Assembly: GCF_022637455.1 (NCBI RefSeq)
Contig: NZ_CP093341.1
Coordinates: 434,001-498,000, forward strand
Length of the DNA stretch: 64,000 nt
Source: Lysobacter sp. S4-A87
GTDB taxonomy: Bacteria; Pseudomonadota; Gammaproteobacteria; Xanthomonadales; Xanthomonadaceae
Reading direction: 5' to 3'
The notes under the pieces were generated by a model that ran no database searches, had not been told where the DNA came from, and was given only the letters and a program-made list of their open reading frames with translations. Position 1 is the first letter of the stretch, and the number at the start of each line of letters is the position of its first letter. A program made the position numbers and the translations under genes. Shown here piece after piece: positions 24,546 to 33,438 of this stretch.

Positions 24546-26537
24546 TTAGCTGCGAAAGCCGTTACGGCGGTGCGTATCGTCGCAGAATGGTTTGTTCGAT
24601 GAGCCTCCGCAACGGCACAGCCGCGTCGATGTCACGCGATTGATGGTGCGTCCGGTGCCGCAGCAGACCTCGACGTTGCCGCTGAGGACGAGCGGGCCAT
24701 TGACCTCCGGATCGACGTTCAGCGGGCCATCGCGCATCGGCAGGGGTTTCGATTCCACGCTGGCCGGTTCACCCGTCGCCTGAAAGTGGATCTCGCTGTG
24801 GCGGCCGTCACAGAACGGCTTGTGCCTGGATGCGCCGCACCGACACAGCACTGCGCGCATGCCGATGGGTACGCCATCGAGCACGATGCGGGCGCGGACA
24901 CCCAACGGTCCGTTTTCGCGCAACTGGACGAGGTTGACCGGCGGCGGCGCTTCCTCGGCGCCACCGTCGCGGCGGCGATACGCGATCGCGCCCGACGGAC
25001 ACATATGGGCGACCGTGACTAGCGCTTCGGTGGTGGCCGCCTCCGGATGAATCCATGCGCCGGGCGTATTTGCCCTGAACACGCCCGGCAGCCCCAGCAC
25101 GCAGTGACGTGCATGGATGCAGCGCGTACCGTTGTAGACGATGTCGACGGCGGGGCCCGGTATCAGTTCCGCGCCGTTTTCGAGGCGTTCCGGCGGCGGT
25201 GCCTGGCTTGCTTCGGGCGCACGAACGCCTGACACCTCGACGTTATCGGCGTTTGCAAGCATCGACGCTTCCTCGCGCCGGCATCGTTCCGCCTGCGCGG
25301 CGAGTCGATTGGCGAGGCGCTGCGTGCCGGCCCGCGTGGCATCGAGCAAGCCGGCTTCCTGCGGATGGATATCCATCAGGCGCTCGCAGCGCTCGCCGAT
25401 CTCGCGCAAGCGCTCGACCAGGATATCGACGCTTCCAGCTTCGCCCATCAGTGCCGCCGACGGCCGAATGGTCGCGAAGCTCAAGCCGGCGGTCGCCTGC
25501 GGCATGCTCGGATTGGCGGGCAGGGTCCCCAAGCGGGTCGCAACGGGCGTGAGCAGGTGCATCATGTCGACGCCGGCCGACACGAGCGCGGCCTGCGAGT
25601 CGCGGCCAACGTCTCCATAGGCGAGTGACACACACCGCAGGCAGTGGTTGTACAGGGCATTGCCAAGATCCAGCAGCGCGGCGGCGGGTTCTTCACTGAT
25701 CCACAGCCGGCCCGCTGGCGTCGGTGGCGGTCGCATCACCGGATTGTGGGCGCTCATTCGCGCGGGGCGAAACGCTGGCCGGGCCGCCAGCAGCGCGTCG
25801 TACTCGCGACCGATGCGCAGGAAGCGCTGGTAGTGCGAGTCGCCTGTGCACGAGTCGGCGCCTTCTCCCTGGCGAACGATCGCGTCGATCGCGTCCAGTG
25901 CGGTCTTCAGGCATCGGACGGTCTTCAAACCAGGTAATCGTGCGCCGCCGGCGTCGAGCTGGCGCTCCGGATTGCCGACGAACAGGCGCCGTTCGCCCAT
26001 CGATTCGTTCAGGCGCTGCAGGCCAGCTGACACCGATCGGTACAGTTCGCCTACTGTTTCGTAGTCTGTGCAGGCCGTCATCAGCCGGTCCATGCCGAGC
26101 GCCCGCGAGTAGCGCTGGGGCGGTTCGAAGCCTTCGCCGTCGTGGATGTCGGCATCCTCGGGGCGCTCCAGGTACACGAAGTGCGCCAGCGTCTGCCGGT
26201 TGAACGGTGCGAGCTTAACCACCACGCCTGCAGGGTGATAGCCGGGCGGAATGGGGAAGTTCTGGTGGACCAGATGCGCCGGGGCGCCGAGCGCGGACAG
26301 GATATTGCAGACGATCGTCAGATGGCCCATCTCCTCAATGGAGACCGCCAGGATCTCGCGGCGCCATCGATCCACGGCCTGCAGTTCGGGCTCGGAAAGG
26401 TCTTCGTCGGTGCTTTCCTTGAGGCTGAAGGCTGCGTACAGGTAGCAGCACATCAGGTGGTGCTCGATCTCGGCCGCTTCGGCCAAGAGGGCCCACAACT
26501 GCTCGCGTGATGTCGGTACGGCGATCTGCGCTTCCAA
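24546..26537 (-). CDS. Ferritin-like / [4Fe-4S] / double CDGSH fusion protein
   Basis: The 663-residue protein combines three modules. Residues 1-about 230 are a ferritin-like domain of the VioB/iminophenyl-pyruvate dimer synthase type (AEAAEIEHHLMCCYLYAAFS, EEMGHLTIVCNIL with metal-type Glu/His). Residues about 455-545 are a divergent mono-cluster ferredoxin (NGTRCIHARHCVLGLPGVF, VAHMCPSGAI). The C-terminus has two CDGSH motifs (CRCGASRHKPFCDGRH and CRCGGSSNKPFCDDTH). Start is TTG 26537 with GAGGAGG upstream. Likely a cytosolic redox or diiron enzyme carrying its own electron-transfer centres; substrate unknown. Confidence 0.85.
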   Translation of the reverse strand: MEAQIAVPTSREQLWALLAEAAEIEHHLMCCYLYAAFSLKESTDEDLSEPELQAVDRWRREILAVSIEEMGHLTIVCNILSALGAPAHLVHQNFPIPPGYHPAGVVVKLAPFNRQTLAHFVYLERPEDADIHDGEGFEPPQRYSRALGMDRLMTACTDYETVGELYRSVSAGLQRLNESMGERRLFVGNPERQLDAGGARLPGLKTVRCLKTALDAIDAIVRQGEGADSCTGDSHYQRFLRIGREYDALLAARPAFRPARMSAHNPVMRPPPTPAGRLWISEEPAAALLDLGNALYNHCLRCVSLAYGDVGRDSQAALVSAGVDMMHLLTPVATRLGTLPANPSMPQATAGLSFATIRPSAALMGEAGSVDILVERLREIGERCERLMDIHPQEAGLLDATRAGTQRLANRLAAQAERCRREEASMLANADNVEVSGVRAPEASQAPPPERLENGAELIPGPAVDIVYNGTRCIHARHCVLGLPGVFRANTPGAWIHPEAATTEALVTVAHMCPSGAIAYRRRDGGAEEAPPPVNLVQLRENGPLGVRARIVLDGVPIGMRAVLCRCGASRHKPFCDGRHSEIHFQATGEPASVESKPLPMRDGPLNVDPEVNGPLVLSGNVEVCCGTGRTINRVTSTRLCRCGGSSNKPFCDDTHRRNGFRS

Positions 26538-26647
26538 GATTGCATCCTCCTCGCTGGCAGGTGCTGGGCTGTCGCGTTGCGGACCCCCAGGAATCCCGTG
26601 GCCGCCGTCACGAGTCTACCGCCGGCGCGGGGCAGGGGATGAATCCG

Positions 26648-27661
26648 TCAGGCGCCGAATGGCAGTGGTGCCGCGGGATCGACCAGCCGCGCCTCACGAA
26701 GCTCGCGCCAGAATGCCTTCGGTACGGATTCCGCCAATGCCGAACGATCCTCGTTCAACCGGCTGGGCTTGCTGGCTCCGGGAATCACGGCTGCCACGGC
26801 AGGGTGCGCGAGTGCGAATTGGAGTCCCGCGGCCTTCATGCTGACGCCGTTGCGGTCCGCGATCGCCTTGATGCGGGCAACGCGCTCAAGGATCTCAGGC
26901 GTAGCGGGCGAGTACTCGAAGTTGGGACCGCCGACGAGCGCGCCCGAACTGTAGGGGCCTCCCACCACGATGCCTAATCCCCGGTCCGCAACTTGTGGCA
27001 TCACGCGCTGCAATGCTCGCGAGTGGTCCAGCAGGGTGTAACGGCCCGCAAGCAGGAACCCGTCGGGTCGCGGCGCTTCCAGGTCGAGCAATAGTTCGAT
27101 CGGCTCCACACGATTGACGCCGAGACCCCAGGCCTTGATCACGCCCTCGTCCCGCAACCGGTCCAGTGCACGAAACGCGCCATGTCGCGCGCTTTCGAAG
27201 ACGCCCAGCCACTCGTCGCCGTAGAAGTCCTGCGCCACGTCGTGCACCCAGACGATATCCACATGGTCCGTGTCCAGCCGCTTCAGGCTGTCCTCGATGG
27301 ATCGCAGCGTCGCGTCTTCCGAGTAGTCGTTGACAATGCGGTTCGGGCGCCCGTACTTGAATACGTCGCCCTTCTCGCCGAGGTCGCGGGCAGTGACGTC
27401 CTCGATCTCATCGAGGATCAGGCGTCCGACCTTTGTACTGATCACGTACTCGCCACGCGGCCGTTCGTCGAGCACCTGCCCAAGACGGATTTCGGCAAGG
27501 CCCGCTCCGTAGAAAGGAGCGGTATCGAAGTAGCGGATTCCGTCCGCCCACGCGGCTTCTACGGTTGCACGCGCCTCCGCTTCCGGAATATTGCGGAACA
27601 TGTTGCCGAGCGGGGCCGTACCAAAACCCAGCTTGCCGGGAAGAATGTCCTTTAATGCCAT
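26648..27661 (-). CDS. Aldo/keto reductase
   Basis: The 337-residue TIM-barrel AKR has DGIRYFDTAPFYGAGLAEIR (catalytic Asp and Tyr), VISTKVGR (Lys) and VDIVWVHD (His), followed by IKAWGLGVNRVEPIELL. It resembles the D-threo-aldose 1-dehydrogenase/pyridoxal dehydrogenase branch, but the substrate cannot be assigned. The ATG at 27659-27661 starts the conserved domain. It lies 110 bp upstream of the ferritin-like gene and 87 bp downstream of the second EstC-like hydrolase, all on the minus strand. Confidence 0.9.
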   Translation of the reverse strand: MALKDILPGKLGFGTAPLGNMFRNIPEAEARATVEAAWADGIRYFDTAPFYGAGLAEIRLGQVLDERPRGEYVISTKVGRLILDEIEDVTARDLGEKGDVFKYGRPNRIVNDYSEDATLRSIEDSLKRLDTDHVDIVWVHDVAQDFYGDEWLGVFESARHGAFRALDRLRDEGVIKAWGLGVNRVEPIELLLDLEAPRPDGFLLAGRYTLLDHSRALQRVMPQVADRGLGIVVGGPYSSGALVGGPNFEYSPATPEILERVARIKAIADRNGVSMKAAGLQFALAHPAVAAVIPGASKPSRLNEDRSALAESVPKAFWRELREARLVDPAAPLPFGA

Positions 27662-27748
27662 GGCGCGCCCCCGAAGGGAGGGTGGTGTCGATGCAACGTG
27701 GGAGGAGGTCAAACCGCAAGCCCTTGCCTTGCGGGTTGCGCACCCATG

Positions 27749-28507
27749 CTAGCGACCAGTCTCGCGCGCGGCCGTGACGACGACCTCTGCGACCTTGGCC
27801 GGCTGCGACAGGAACACCGCGTGACTGGACGGGATCTCGACGACCTTGCTTCCCGCGCGTTTAGCCAACCGCCGTTCCAAGTCTGGACTGATCGTACGGT
27901 CGTTCGTGGCCACGATTGCCCAGCTCTTCTTGTTCCGCCAGGCGGGATCGCTTATCGGCGTGGAGAATGCCGCTTTTGAGGCCAAGACCTGCGATTTGGC
28001 CATGAAGGCCGCGTCCTCGGCGGGTACGTCGGCCGCAAAATCGGGGCCGAACGCGGCGGGATCCAGGTAGAGGAATTTGTCGTCTTTGGTCGCTCGGATT
28101 TCGCGGCTGGGACCGGGCGTCTCGGTGACAAGTGTGATGAGGCTTTCGCCCTTCGCGGGCTGATACGCCGCCACGTACACAAGCCCAGCCACATTGGGAT
28201 GGTTGCCTGCCTCGGTGATGACGACGCCGCCGTAGCTATGGCCCACCAGTATGCTGGGCCCGTCTTGCATGTCCAGGACACGATGGGTCGCGTCAACATC
28301 GTCTTGAAGGGAGGTGATGGGATTCTGAACGAGGGCAACCTTGAAGCCCTGCTTCTCAAGGATCTCTGTGACATTTCGCCAGCCAGAGCTGTCAGCGAAT
28401 GCCCCGTGAACGATCACGATGTTCTTGATGTCGGCCGCGGCCGCATCGTGCGAAACAACTGACGCCAGGGCGGCAAGCGTGAGTGAAAGGAAGGAAGGAG
28501 TGTGCAT
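27749..28507 (-). CDS. Exported alpha/beta hydrolase (EstC-like), copy 2
   Basis: The 252-residue protein begins with a Sec signal (LSLTLAALASVVSHDAAAA). It has IVIVHGAFADSSGWRNVTE, ILVGHSYGGVVITEAG (catalytic Ser) and EIPSSHAVFLSQPAKVAE (His). It has the same length as the copy at 22660-23418 and is similar along its whole length, so one arose by duplication. The ATG at 28505-28507 has GGAGAAAGCTC upstream. The intact IS30 element lies about 260 bp beyond its start and could affect its promoter region. Confidence 0.87.
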   Translation of the reverse strand: MHTPSFLSLTLAALASVVSHDAAAADIKNIVIVHGAFADSSGWRNVTEILEKQGFKVALVQNPITSLQDDVDATHRVLDMQDGPSILVGHSYGGVVITEAGNHPNVAGLVYVAAYQPAKGESLITLVTETPGPSREIRATKDDKFLYLDPAAFGPDFAADVPAEDAAFMAKSQVLASKAAFSTPISDPAWRNKKSWAIVATNDRTISPDLERRLAKRAGSKVVEIPSSHAVFLSQPAKVAEVVVTAARETGR

Positions 28508-28668
28508 GAGCTTTCTCCGAGGGTATTGATGCGATGTCACGGCACGCACGTTACTACCGCTGTGACGTGCGGACTGATCAATTCCAGTGAATTGTTGTGA
28601 ACTGCGGGCACTGGCCGGTCGGGAACGGCGGCCGCGATGCAACTTGTCGCGCCCAGGCATCGATTCGT

Positions 28669-28720
28669 GCGCCGCAGGTCAGCGGCTATGGCGATATCGC
28701 AGCCGGCCAAGGTCAGGCCG
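28669..28720 (+). repeat. 52-bp imperfect direct repeat, left copy
   Basis: Begins GCGCCGCAGGTCAGCGGCTA and ends AAGGTCAGGCCG. It matches the segment 30084-30135 at 44 of 52 positions in the same orientation. The two copies bracket the IS30 element without touching its inverted repeats. Confidence 0.7.
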
Positions 28721-28771
28721 CCCCCAGATGACGCAAGGGCGATATGCCCAACCGCCTCGACGGGTGCTAAT

Positions 28772-30026
28772 GTCCGCTTCCGACTGCGGTTTCAACCGGT
28801 CGATGCAACACACTGAAGGCTGCCTCGGCAGCAGGAGTGTTGCAGATGAAGTACCGGGCAAGGATCTGTTACACGGAAGGCCAGAAGGCCCTGATGTGGG
28901 ACCGCTGGCAACAGGGCGATTCGCTGCACCAAATCGCCCGGCTGTTTGATCGTCGCCACAGCTCGGTTCGCGGGATCCTGGCCGCGTCCGGTGGGATCCG
29001 GCCACCTCAGCGCCGCCGTTCTGAGCGGACGCTGAGCTTGGCCGAGCGGGAAGAGATTTCGCGGGGCGTGGTGAGCGGGCAATCGATCCGTTCGATCGCG
29101 GCCGCGCTGGGGCGGGCGCCGTCCACAGTGAGCCGCGAACTGCGACGCAACGAGGGTTCTGATGGCTACCGGGCGAACCGGGCCGACCAGGCCGCCTGGG
29201 ACCGGGCGCGTCGTCCAAAGACTTGTAAGCTGGCCCGGCATCGAGCCTTGGCGCGGCAGGTCGCAGCTAAGCTTCAACAGCGCTGGTCTCCGCAGCAGAT
29301 CGCCGGATGGCTCAAGCGCATCCATCCAGACGACGCGAGCGGTCAGGTGTCACACGAGACGATCTACCGCACGCTCTTCATCCAAGCCCGAGGCGCCTTA
29401 AAACAGGAGCTTCTGGGCTACCTGAGGCGCACGCGAGCAATGCGCCGCTCACGCCACCACACACAGAAGGCCGACAACCACGGCCGCATCAGCGACACCG
29501 TATCGATCCGCGAGCGCCCTGCAGCGGTCGAAGACCGGGCCGTGCCGGGCCATTGGGAGGGCGACCTGTTGTTTGGCAGCAGCAACAGTCAGATTGCCAC
29601 GCTGGTGGAGCGGCATACGCGCTACGTCATGCTGGTGAAGGTCGGCGGCAAGGACACCGAAACGGTCATCGACGCGCTGATCAACAACGCACGGCGCCTG
29701 CCGAAGGAACTGTATCGATCGTTGACCTGGGACCGCGGTAAGGAGATGGCTGATCATCGCCGATTCACCATGGCGACCGACATCCAGGTCTACTTCTGCG
29801 ATCCGCAGCATCCATGGCAGCGCGGTTCAAACGAGAACACCAACGGATTGCTTCGGCAGTACTTCCCCAAGGGTCTCGATCTGTCCACGATCACGCAGGC
29901 CAAGCTTGACGCCGTGGCCAGAGAGTTGAACGGACGGCCCCGGAAGACGCTAGGCTACGAAACACCGGCCGAACGATTTCAACAAGCTGTTGCATCGACC
30001 GGTTGAAACCGCAACCGAAAGCGGAC
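28772..30026 (+). mobile_element. Complete IS30-family insertion sequence (about 1255 bp)
   Basis: Bounded by 39-bp inverted repeats: left 28772-28810 (starts GTCCGCTTCCGACTGCGG) and right 29988-30026, agreeing at 36 of 39 positions. One transposase gene fills the interior, and its stop codon lies inside the right repeat. An obvious target duplication was not seen. The 5' end of a related element is at 42201-42446. Confidence 0.85.
28846..30006 (+). CDS. IS30-family transposase
   Basis: The 386-residue protein has N-terminal helix-turn-helix regions (DSLHQIARLFDRRHSSVRGI; LSLAEREEISRGVVSGQS and IRSIAAALGRAPSTVSRELR) and a C-terminal DDE catalytic domain: VPGHWEGDLLFG (first Asp), LTWDRGKEMADH (second Asp) and PWQRGSNENTNGLLRQYFPK (catalytic Glu region). 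The start ATG at 28846 has CAGGAG 7-12 bp upstream and matches the start of the truncated copy at 42201. No frameshift or stop is seen, so it should be functional. Confidence 0.93.
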   Translation: MKYRARICYTEGQKALMWDRWQQGDSLHQIARLFDRRHSSVRGILAASGGIRPPQRRRSERTLSLAEREEISRGVVSGQSIRSIAAALGRAPSTVSRELRRNEGSDGYRANRADQAAWDRARRPKTCKLARHRALARQVAAKLQQRWSPQQIAGWLKRIHPDDASGQVSHETIYRTLFIQARGALKQELLGYLRRTRAMRRSRHHTQKADNHGRISDTVSIRERPAAVEDRAVPGHWEGDLLFGSSNSQIATLVERHTRYVMLVKVGGKDTETVIDALINNARRLPKELYRSLTWDRGKEMADHRRFTMATDIQVYFCDPQHPWQRGSNENTNGLLRQYFPKGLDLSTITQAKLDAVARELNGRPRKTLGYETPAERFQQAVASTG

Positions 30027-30083
30027 GTTGAGTTAGTCCTTGAACATGTAGACGCCGCTCCTTCATCTGGTGCAACGATCAGC

Positions 30084-30135
30084 GCGCCGCAGATGAGCGG
30101 GTATGGCGATATCGGAGTTGGCCAACGTTAGGCCG
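30084..30135 (+). repeat. 52-bp imperfect direct repeat, right copy
   Basis: Begins GCGCCGCAGATGAGCGGGTA and ends AACGTTAGGCCG; partner of 28669-28720. It overlaps the last codons of the DUF3653 gene on the opposite strand, so the left copy may be a leftover of a similar gene end. Confidence 0.65.
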
Positions 30136-30388
30136 CGCCACGTTGACCGCTGTTGCGGTACTCGTCGAGGGTGATGACCACGACCTTGACCAGCTGGTTG
30201 CGATTCGCCGTTTTCCGGGCTTCCTCGGCCTTTCGCCGGCTGGCGTAGCCCGCGAGTCGTAGTTCCATCTTGTCGCGCCACATGAGGCCGCGCAGGCGTT
30301 CAATCGTCATGCGCTGGCCGTCGTCGGAAACAAGATGGCGCCCTCGCAGGCGCCATCCGTACCAATCACCCTCAAAATCCGCGTTCAC
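30128..30388 (-). CDS. DUF3653-like phage-associated protein
   Basis: The 86-residue protein reads DWYGWRLRGRHLVSDDGQRM, TIERLRGLMWRDKMELRLAG, then a basic helix (YASRRKAEEARKTANRNQLV) and VKVVVITLDEYRN. The W-GWR, DGQR and RLRGLMWR-M motifs match DUF3653, small proteins common in Xanthomonas/Lysobacter prophages. Their function is unknown. Translation appears to start at GTG 30388. It lies between the IS30 element and the transposition module, consistent with a prophage or plasmid fragment. Confidence 0.6.
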   Translation of the reverse strand: MNADFEGDWYGWRLRGRHLVSDDGQRMTIERLRGLMWRDKMELRLAGYASRRKAEEARKTANRNQLVKVVVITLDEYRNSGQRGAA

Positions 30389-30522
30389 TGCATAGCCCCC
30401 TGTGGCTAGTGAACTGCCTACCGTGTCGCAAAAGCGGGGCGGGCGGTCGTAGGGAAAAGCCGCGCCAGGTTGTAGGCAATGCGTTTCTCGGCCTTCACAA
30501 TAAGAGCGAACAGGGCGAAGAA

Positions 30523-30618
30523 ATGGACAAGAATCAACCGGTTACGGCTGACTCTTACCAAGAATATGACCGGAAAATGGCTAAGCAGCGTTCCGCGGTC
30601 TCGCGAACGCTGGCCGTC
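30523..30618 (+). pseudogene. 5' fragment of a small ORF interrupted by the Tni element
   Basis: From ATG 30523, preceded by AGGGCGAAGAA, 32 codons read MDKNQPVTADSYQEYDRKMA and onward, ending exactly where the TGTCG transposon-type end starts at 30619. No homology is recognised. The smooth frame up to the junction suggests a real host or phage gene was split by the insertion. Confidence 0.45.
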
Positions 30619-30721
30619 TGTCGTTTTAGTCCGCCTATTTGACGTTCCCAGGGGTCGTGTTGGCGCTATGCTTCTCGCTTCCCTGTGATTTGGCGGGTTG
30701 CCGCACATCGCAATCGAGGCT

Positions 30722-32557
30722 ATGCCTACAGTCGGACACAGCGCAGTGCTTCTCTGCGACGTGGGAACGCCGGTCGCTCACCGTGGGCGCGCTTGCAAGA
30801 TTGCTCGCATTGAGTCCTTCGATCGAGTTGTTGTCCAGGACGATGTGACCGGCGAGCAGCTGCCGGCTAACCCCCATGAACTTCGACTGCTGAATAGCGA
30901 GAGAGCTCCCGAGGTGCGGAGCGTGGGCGATAAGGAGATCAAGAGGGCAATCAGGTTGACAGCACTTCTTCTCCCCCTAGTTGACAGGCGGATAAGTGCC
31001 GAAGAGCTCTCCACACTTCAGCGAAAGACCAGGCTCGGCAAGACGCAGATCTACGAATACTTGAAAAAGCTGCGTGTCTCTCCCTGTCCAGCAGCCATAG
31101 TCCGCGCCCGGTCTGGCTTCCCGAAAGGAAGGAGCCGTCTGAGCAGTGCTGTTGAAGCAATCATTTCCCGCGAAATCCGCAAAGCCGCTCGCAAGCCAGG
31201 CGCGCGCACTATCCAATCTGTTTTCGAGGATATAGAGGCCACCTGTGTTCCGTTAGGGCTGTCTCCTCCCTCGATTCAGACGGTGCGCACTCGTATAGCT
31301 ACGCAACGACACGAGTTACTACACAGGAGGCGGCGTGGGAAGCGCCGTGCGATTGAGGAGACGAGAGCACTCCCCGGCACCATGCGAAGAGGTCTGCCGC
31401 TTGAATTAGAAGAGATAGATCACTCGCCGCTAGACATCACCTTGGTGGACTCGAAGAACCGAGTGCCCATTGGGCGGGCTCAGATGACTCTGGTCATGGA
31501 TGTCGGAGAGAGCGCCTTTATGGGATTCCATATCGGAATTGACCCCCCGTCGCTACTGTCAGTCGCACTCGCTTTCACACATGCCGTGCTACCGAAGGAG
31601 CAATGGTTAATGGAGCACGACCTCCCGGAGGACAGCTGGCCGATGTACGGCCTGCCCAAGAAGGTCCGCACGGACCGGGCTGCAGAGTTCAGGGGATTAC
31701 AGTTCAAGGGTTCGTGTAAAGCGTGGGGAATTGAGCCTCTGCTTCGTCGAAAGAAGGAAGATGGCGGCATCATCGAACGCGGCATCGGCAAAATACAGGC
31801 TCGTGCGGCGCTGGAACCCGGTGCAACCGGAAGCGATCCAAAGAAGCAGCGTGGAGAACGAGATCCTTCGGATTATGCCCAGATGTCGATCAAGGAGGCA
31901 GAACGTTGGCTTGCGCGGGAAATTACGGGGCGCTTTCACTACGAGCGCAATGACGAGCTTGGCATGTCACCAAGCCAAGCCTGGCAAGCGGCGCATTCTA
32001 CGGGAGGGGAGCTCCGTCTTCCGCCTATCGTCTCAAACCAGAAGGAATTCCTGATTTCTTTCTTGCCATGGGAGATGAGATGCGTCACACCAAAAGGGGT
32101 GCAACTGTTCAAAGAGTTCTACTATTGCAGCGAGCTAATTCCGTTCGTCGGGAACAAGATCAAGTACAAGGTGCACTATGACCCGAGGCGGCTGGGTCGC
32201 ATCTACATTGAGGCAGGGAAGGATCCTAAGGATCCTATCACCGTGCCCTATGCGGACCCGTCGAAGCCCTGCTTGCCGAAGTTCGAGGTAGATGCTCGTC
32301 GTAGGCGCCAGAAGGAGGCGTATCCCAACGAGTATGATCGAGCGCAGCGCGTGGCCCACAATACCGCGCAGGCGGCCGACCGACGAACTTCGAAAATGAA
32401 AACTCGCGAGGCGCGGCGTAAGGAACGCTTGCACCAGGCGGCAGTCCAAGCGGGAGCGGACATTCCTCGCGATCACGATCCGCCGCCGTCGCCGCCGAAG
32501 AAGGTAACGGTCGACTATAACCGCCGTCCAAAGGTGAGTGTTGGCGGTGTTGTGTGA
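30722..32557 (+). CDS. tniA: TniA/TnsB-type DDE transposase
   Basis: The 611-residue protein has N-terminal helix-turn-helix DNA-binding regions (RISAEELSTLQRKTRLGKTQ), an RNase H-like DDE core (LELEEIDHSPLDITLVD, first Asp; KVRTDRAAEFRG, second Asp; DGGIIERGIGKIQAR, Glu) and a C-terminal Mu-type beta domain and basic tail. This is the retroviral-integrase-like transposase of the Tn5053/Tn7 superfamily, which cuts and joins transposon ends. ATG 30722 with GAGG upstream is preferred over a TTG at 30698. It overlaps tniB by 4 bp. Confidence 0.88.
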   Translation: MPTVGHSAVLLCDVGTPVAHRGRACKIARIESFDRVVVQDDVTGEQLPANPHELRLLNSERAPEVRSVGDKEIKRAIRLTALLLPLVDRRISAEELSTLQRKTRLGKTQIYEYLKKLRVSPCPAAIVRARSGFPKGRSRLSSAVEAIISREIRKAARKPGARTIQSVFEDIEATCVPLGLSPPSIQTVRTRIATQRHELLHRRRRGKRRAIEETRALPGTMRRGLPLELEEIDHSPLDITLVDSKNRVPIGRAQMTLVMDVGESAFMGFHIGIDPPSLLSVALAFTHAVLPKEQWLMEHDLPEDSWPMYGLPKKVRTDRAAEFRGLQFKGSCKAWGIEPLLRRKKEDGGIIERGIGKIQARAALEPGATGSDPKKQRGERDPSDYAQMSIKEAERWLAREITGRFHYERNDELGMSPSQAWQAAHSTGGELRLPPIVSNQKEFLISFLPWEMRCVTPKGVQLFKEFYYCSELIPFVGNKIKYKVHYDPRRLGRIYIEAGKDPKDPITVPYADPSKPCLPKFEVDARRRRQKEAYPNEYDRAQRVAHNTAQAADRRTSKMKTREARRKERLHQAAVQAGADIPRDHDPPPSPPKKVTVDYNRRPKVSVGGVV

Positions 32558-33438
32558 GTAGCTATCAGCACATTGACTCTCGCTTGTGGCCGCTTATGGA
32601 AGGGTCGAACGAACAGCGAATTGACTATGTATTGTTCCCGCGATTCATTCCCTATCCAAGGGCTGAGTATCTGTTGGGGGAGATAGGCGACCTTCGCCGA
32701 ATGGACGTCAGCCCCCGACCAAAATGCATACTCGTGTCCGGTGCTCCTGGCTTTGGCAAGAGCATGATCCTCAAGGAAGCGCTGAGGCTGTATGGAGCTG
32801 AAATAAGCGAAGCCAGTGAAGTCGGGAGGAAACGGTGGCCGTTCTTTGGCATTGAGCTTCCGCCGATGAGCGACATTCGACCGCTGTATGGCAGGGTGCT
32901 CACCAAACTAGGAATTCCGCACTCGTTGGAGGACAAGCCGTCGTTGCTGCACGAGCAAACGTGCACCGCTCTAGACGGCGCGTACACGGTGCTGCTCGGA
33001 CTGGATGAGATCCATAATCTCCTCGCGACAAAAAAGACCGAAGAGTGCATGACAGCGCTTCGTGATATCACCAATCATGGTGTCGCGTTGCTTTGCGCGG
33101 GCGTAGAATCTGCTAGAAATGTGATCAGTGCCGATGCACAGATGGCGGATCGTTTCCGGTGCCATCGTCTACAGCCGTGGATATGCAATGACGACACGCG
33201 CGACTTCCTTGCCACGCTCGAGACACGTCTACCATTGCGCGATCCTTCCGGATTGGACCGTCAGGAAATGCTCGAGGCTATCGTGCTCCTGTCGCATGGG
33301 AGCCTGGGCAAGATGGTGACCGGTGTACGCGAAGCGGCCCGGGACGTGATACGAGACGGCCGTGAGTGCATAGGTCTTGACGATACTAAGCTTGCAATGT
33401 GTCGGCAGATTGCAGAGGGCTACGACGTGTTTGCGTGA
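32554..33438 (+). CDS. tniB: TniB/TnsC-type AAA ATPase
   Basis: The 294-residue ATPase has Walker A ILVSGAPGFGKSMILKE, Walker B VLLGLDEIHNLL and a sensor region in NHGVALLCAGVESARNV. TniB/TnsC proteins form ATP-dependent assemblies on target DNA and bridge TniQ to the transposase, also giving target immunity. Start is GTG at 32554 overlapping the tniA stop (GTGA), so translation is coupled. Length matches the TniB class rather than the longer TnsC of Tn7. Confidence 0.88.
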   Translation: MSSYQHIDSRLWPLMEGSNEQRIDYVLFPRFIPYPRAEYLLGEIGDLRRMDVSPRPKCILVSGAPGFGKSMILKEALRLYGAEISEASEVGRKRWPFFGIELPPMSDIRPLYGRVLTKLGIPHSLEDKPSLLHEQTCTALDGAYTVLLGLDEIHNLLATKKTEECMTALRDITNHGVALLCAGVESARNVISADAQMADRFRCHRLQPWICNDDTRDFLATLETRLPLRDPSGLDRQEMLEAIVLLSHGSLGKMVTGVREAARDVIRDGRECIGLDDTKLAMCRQIAEGYDVFA

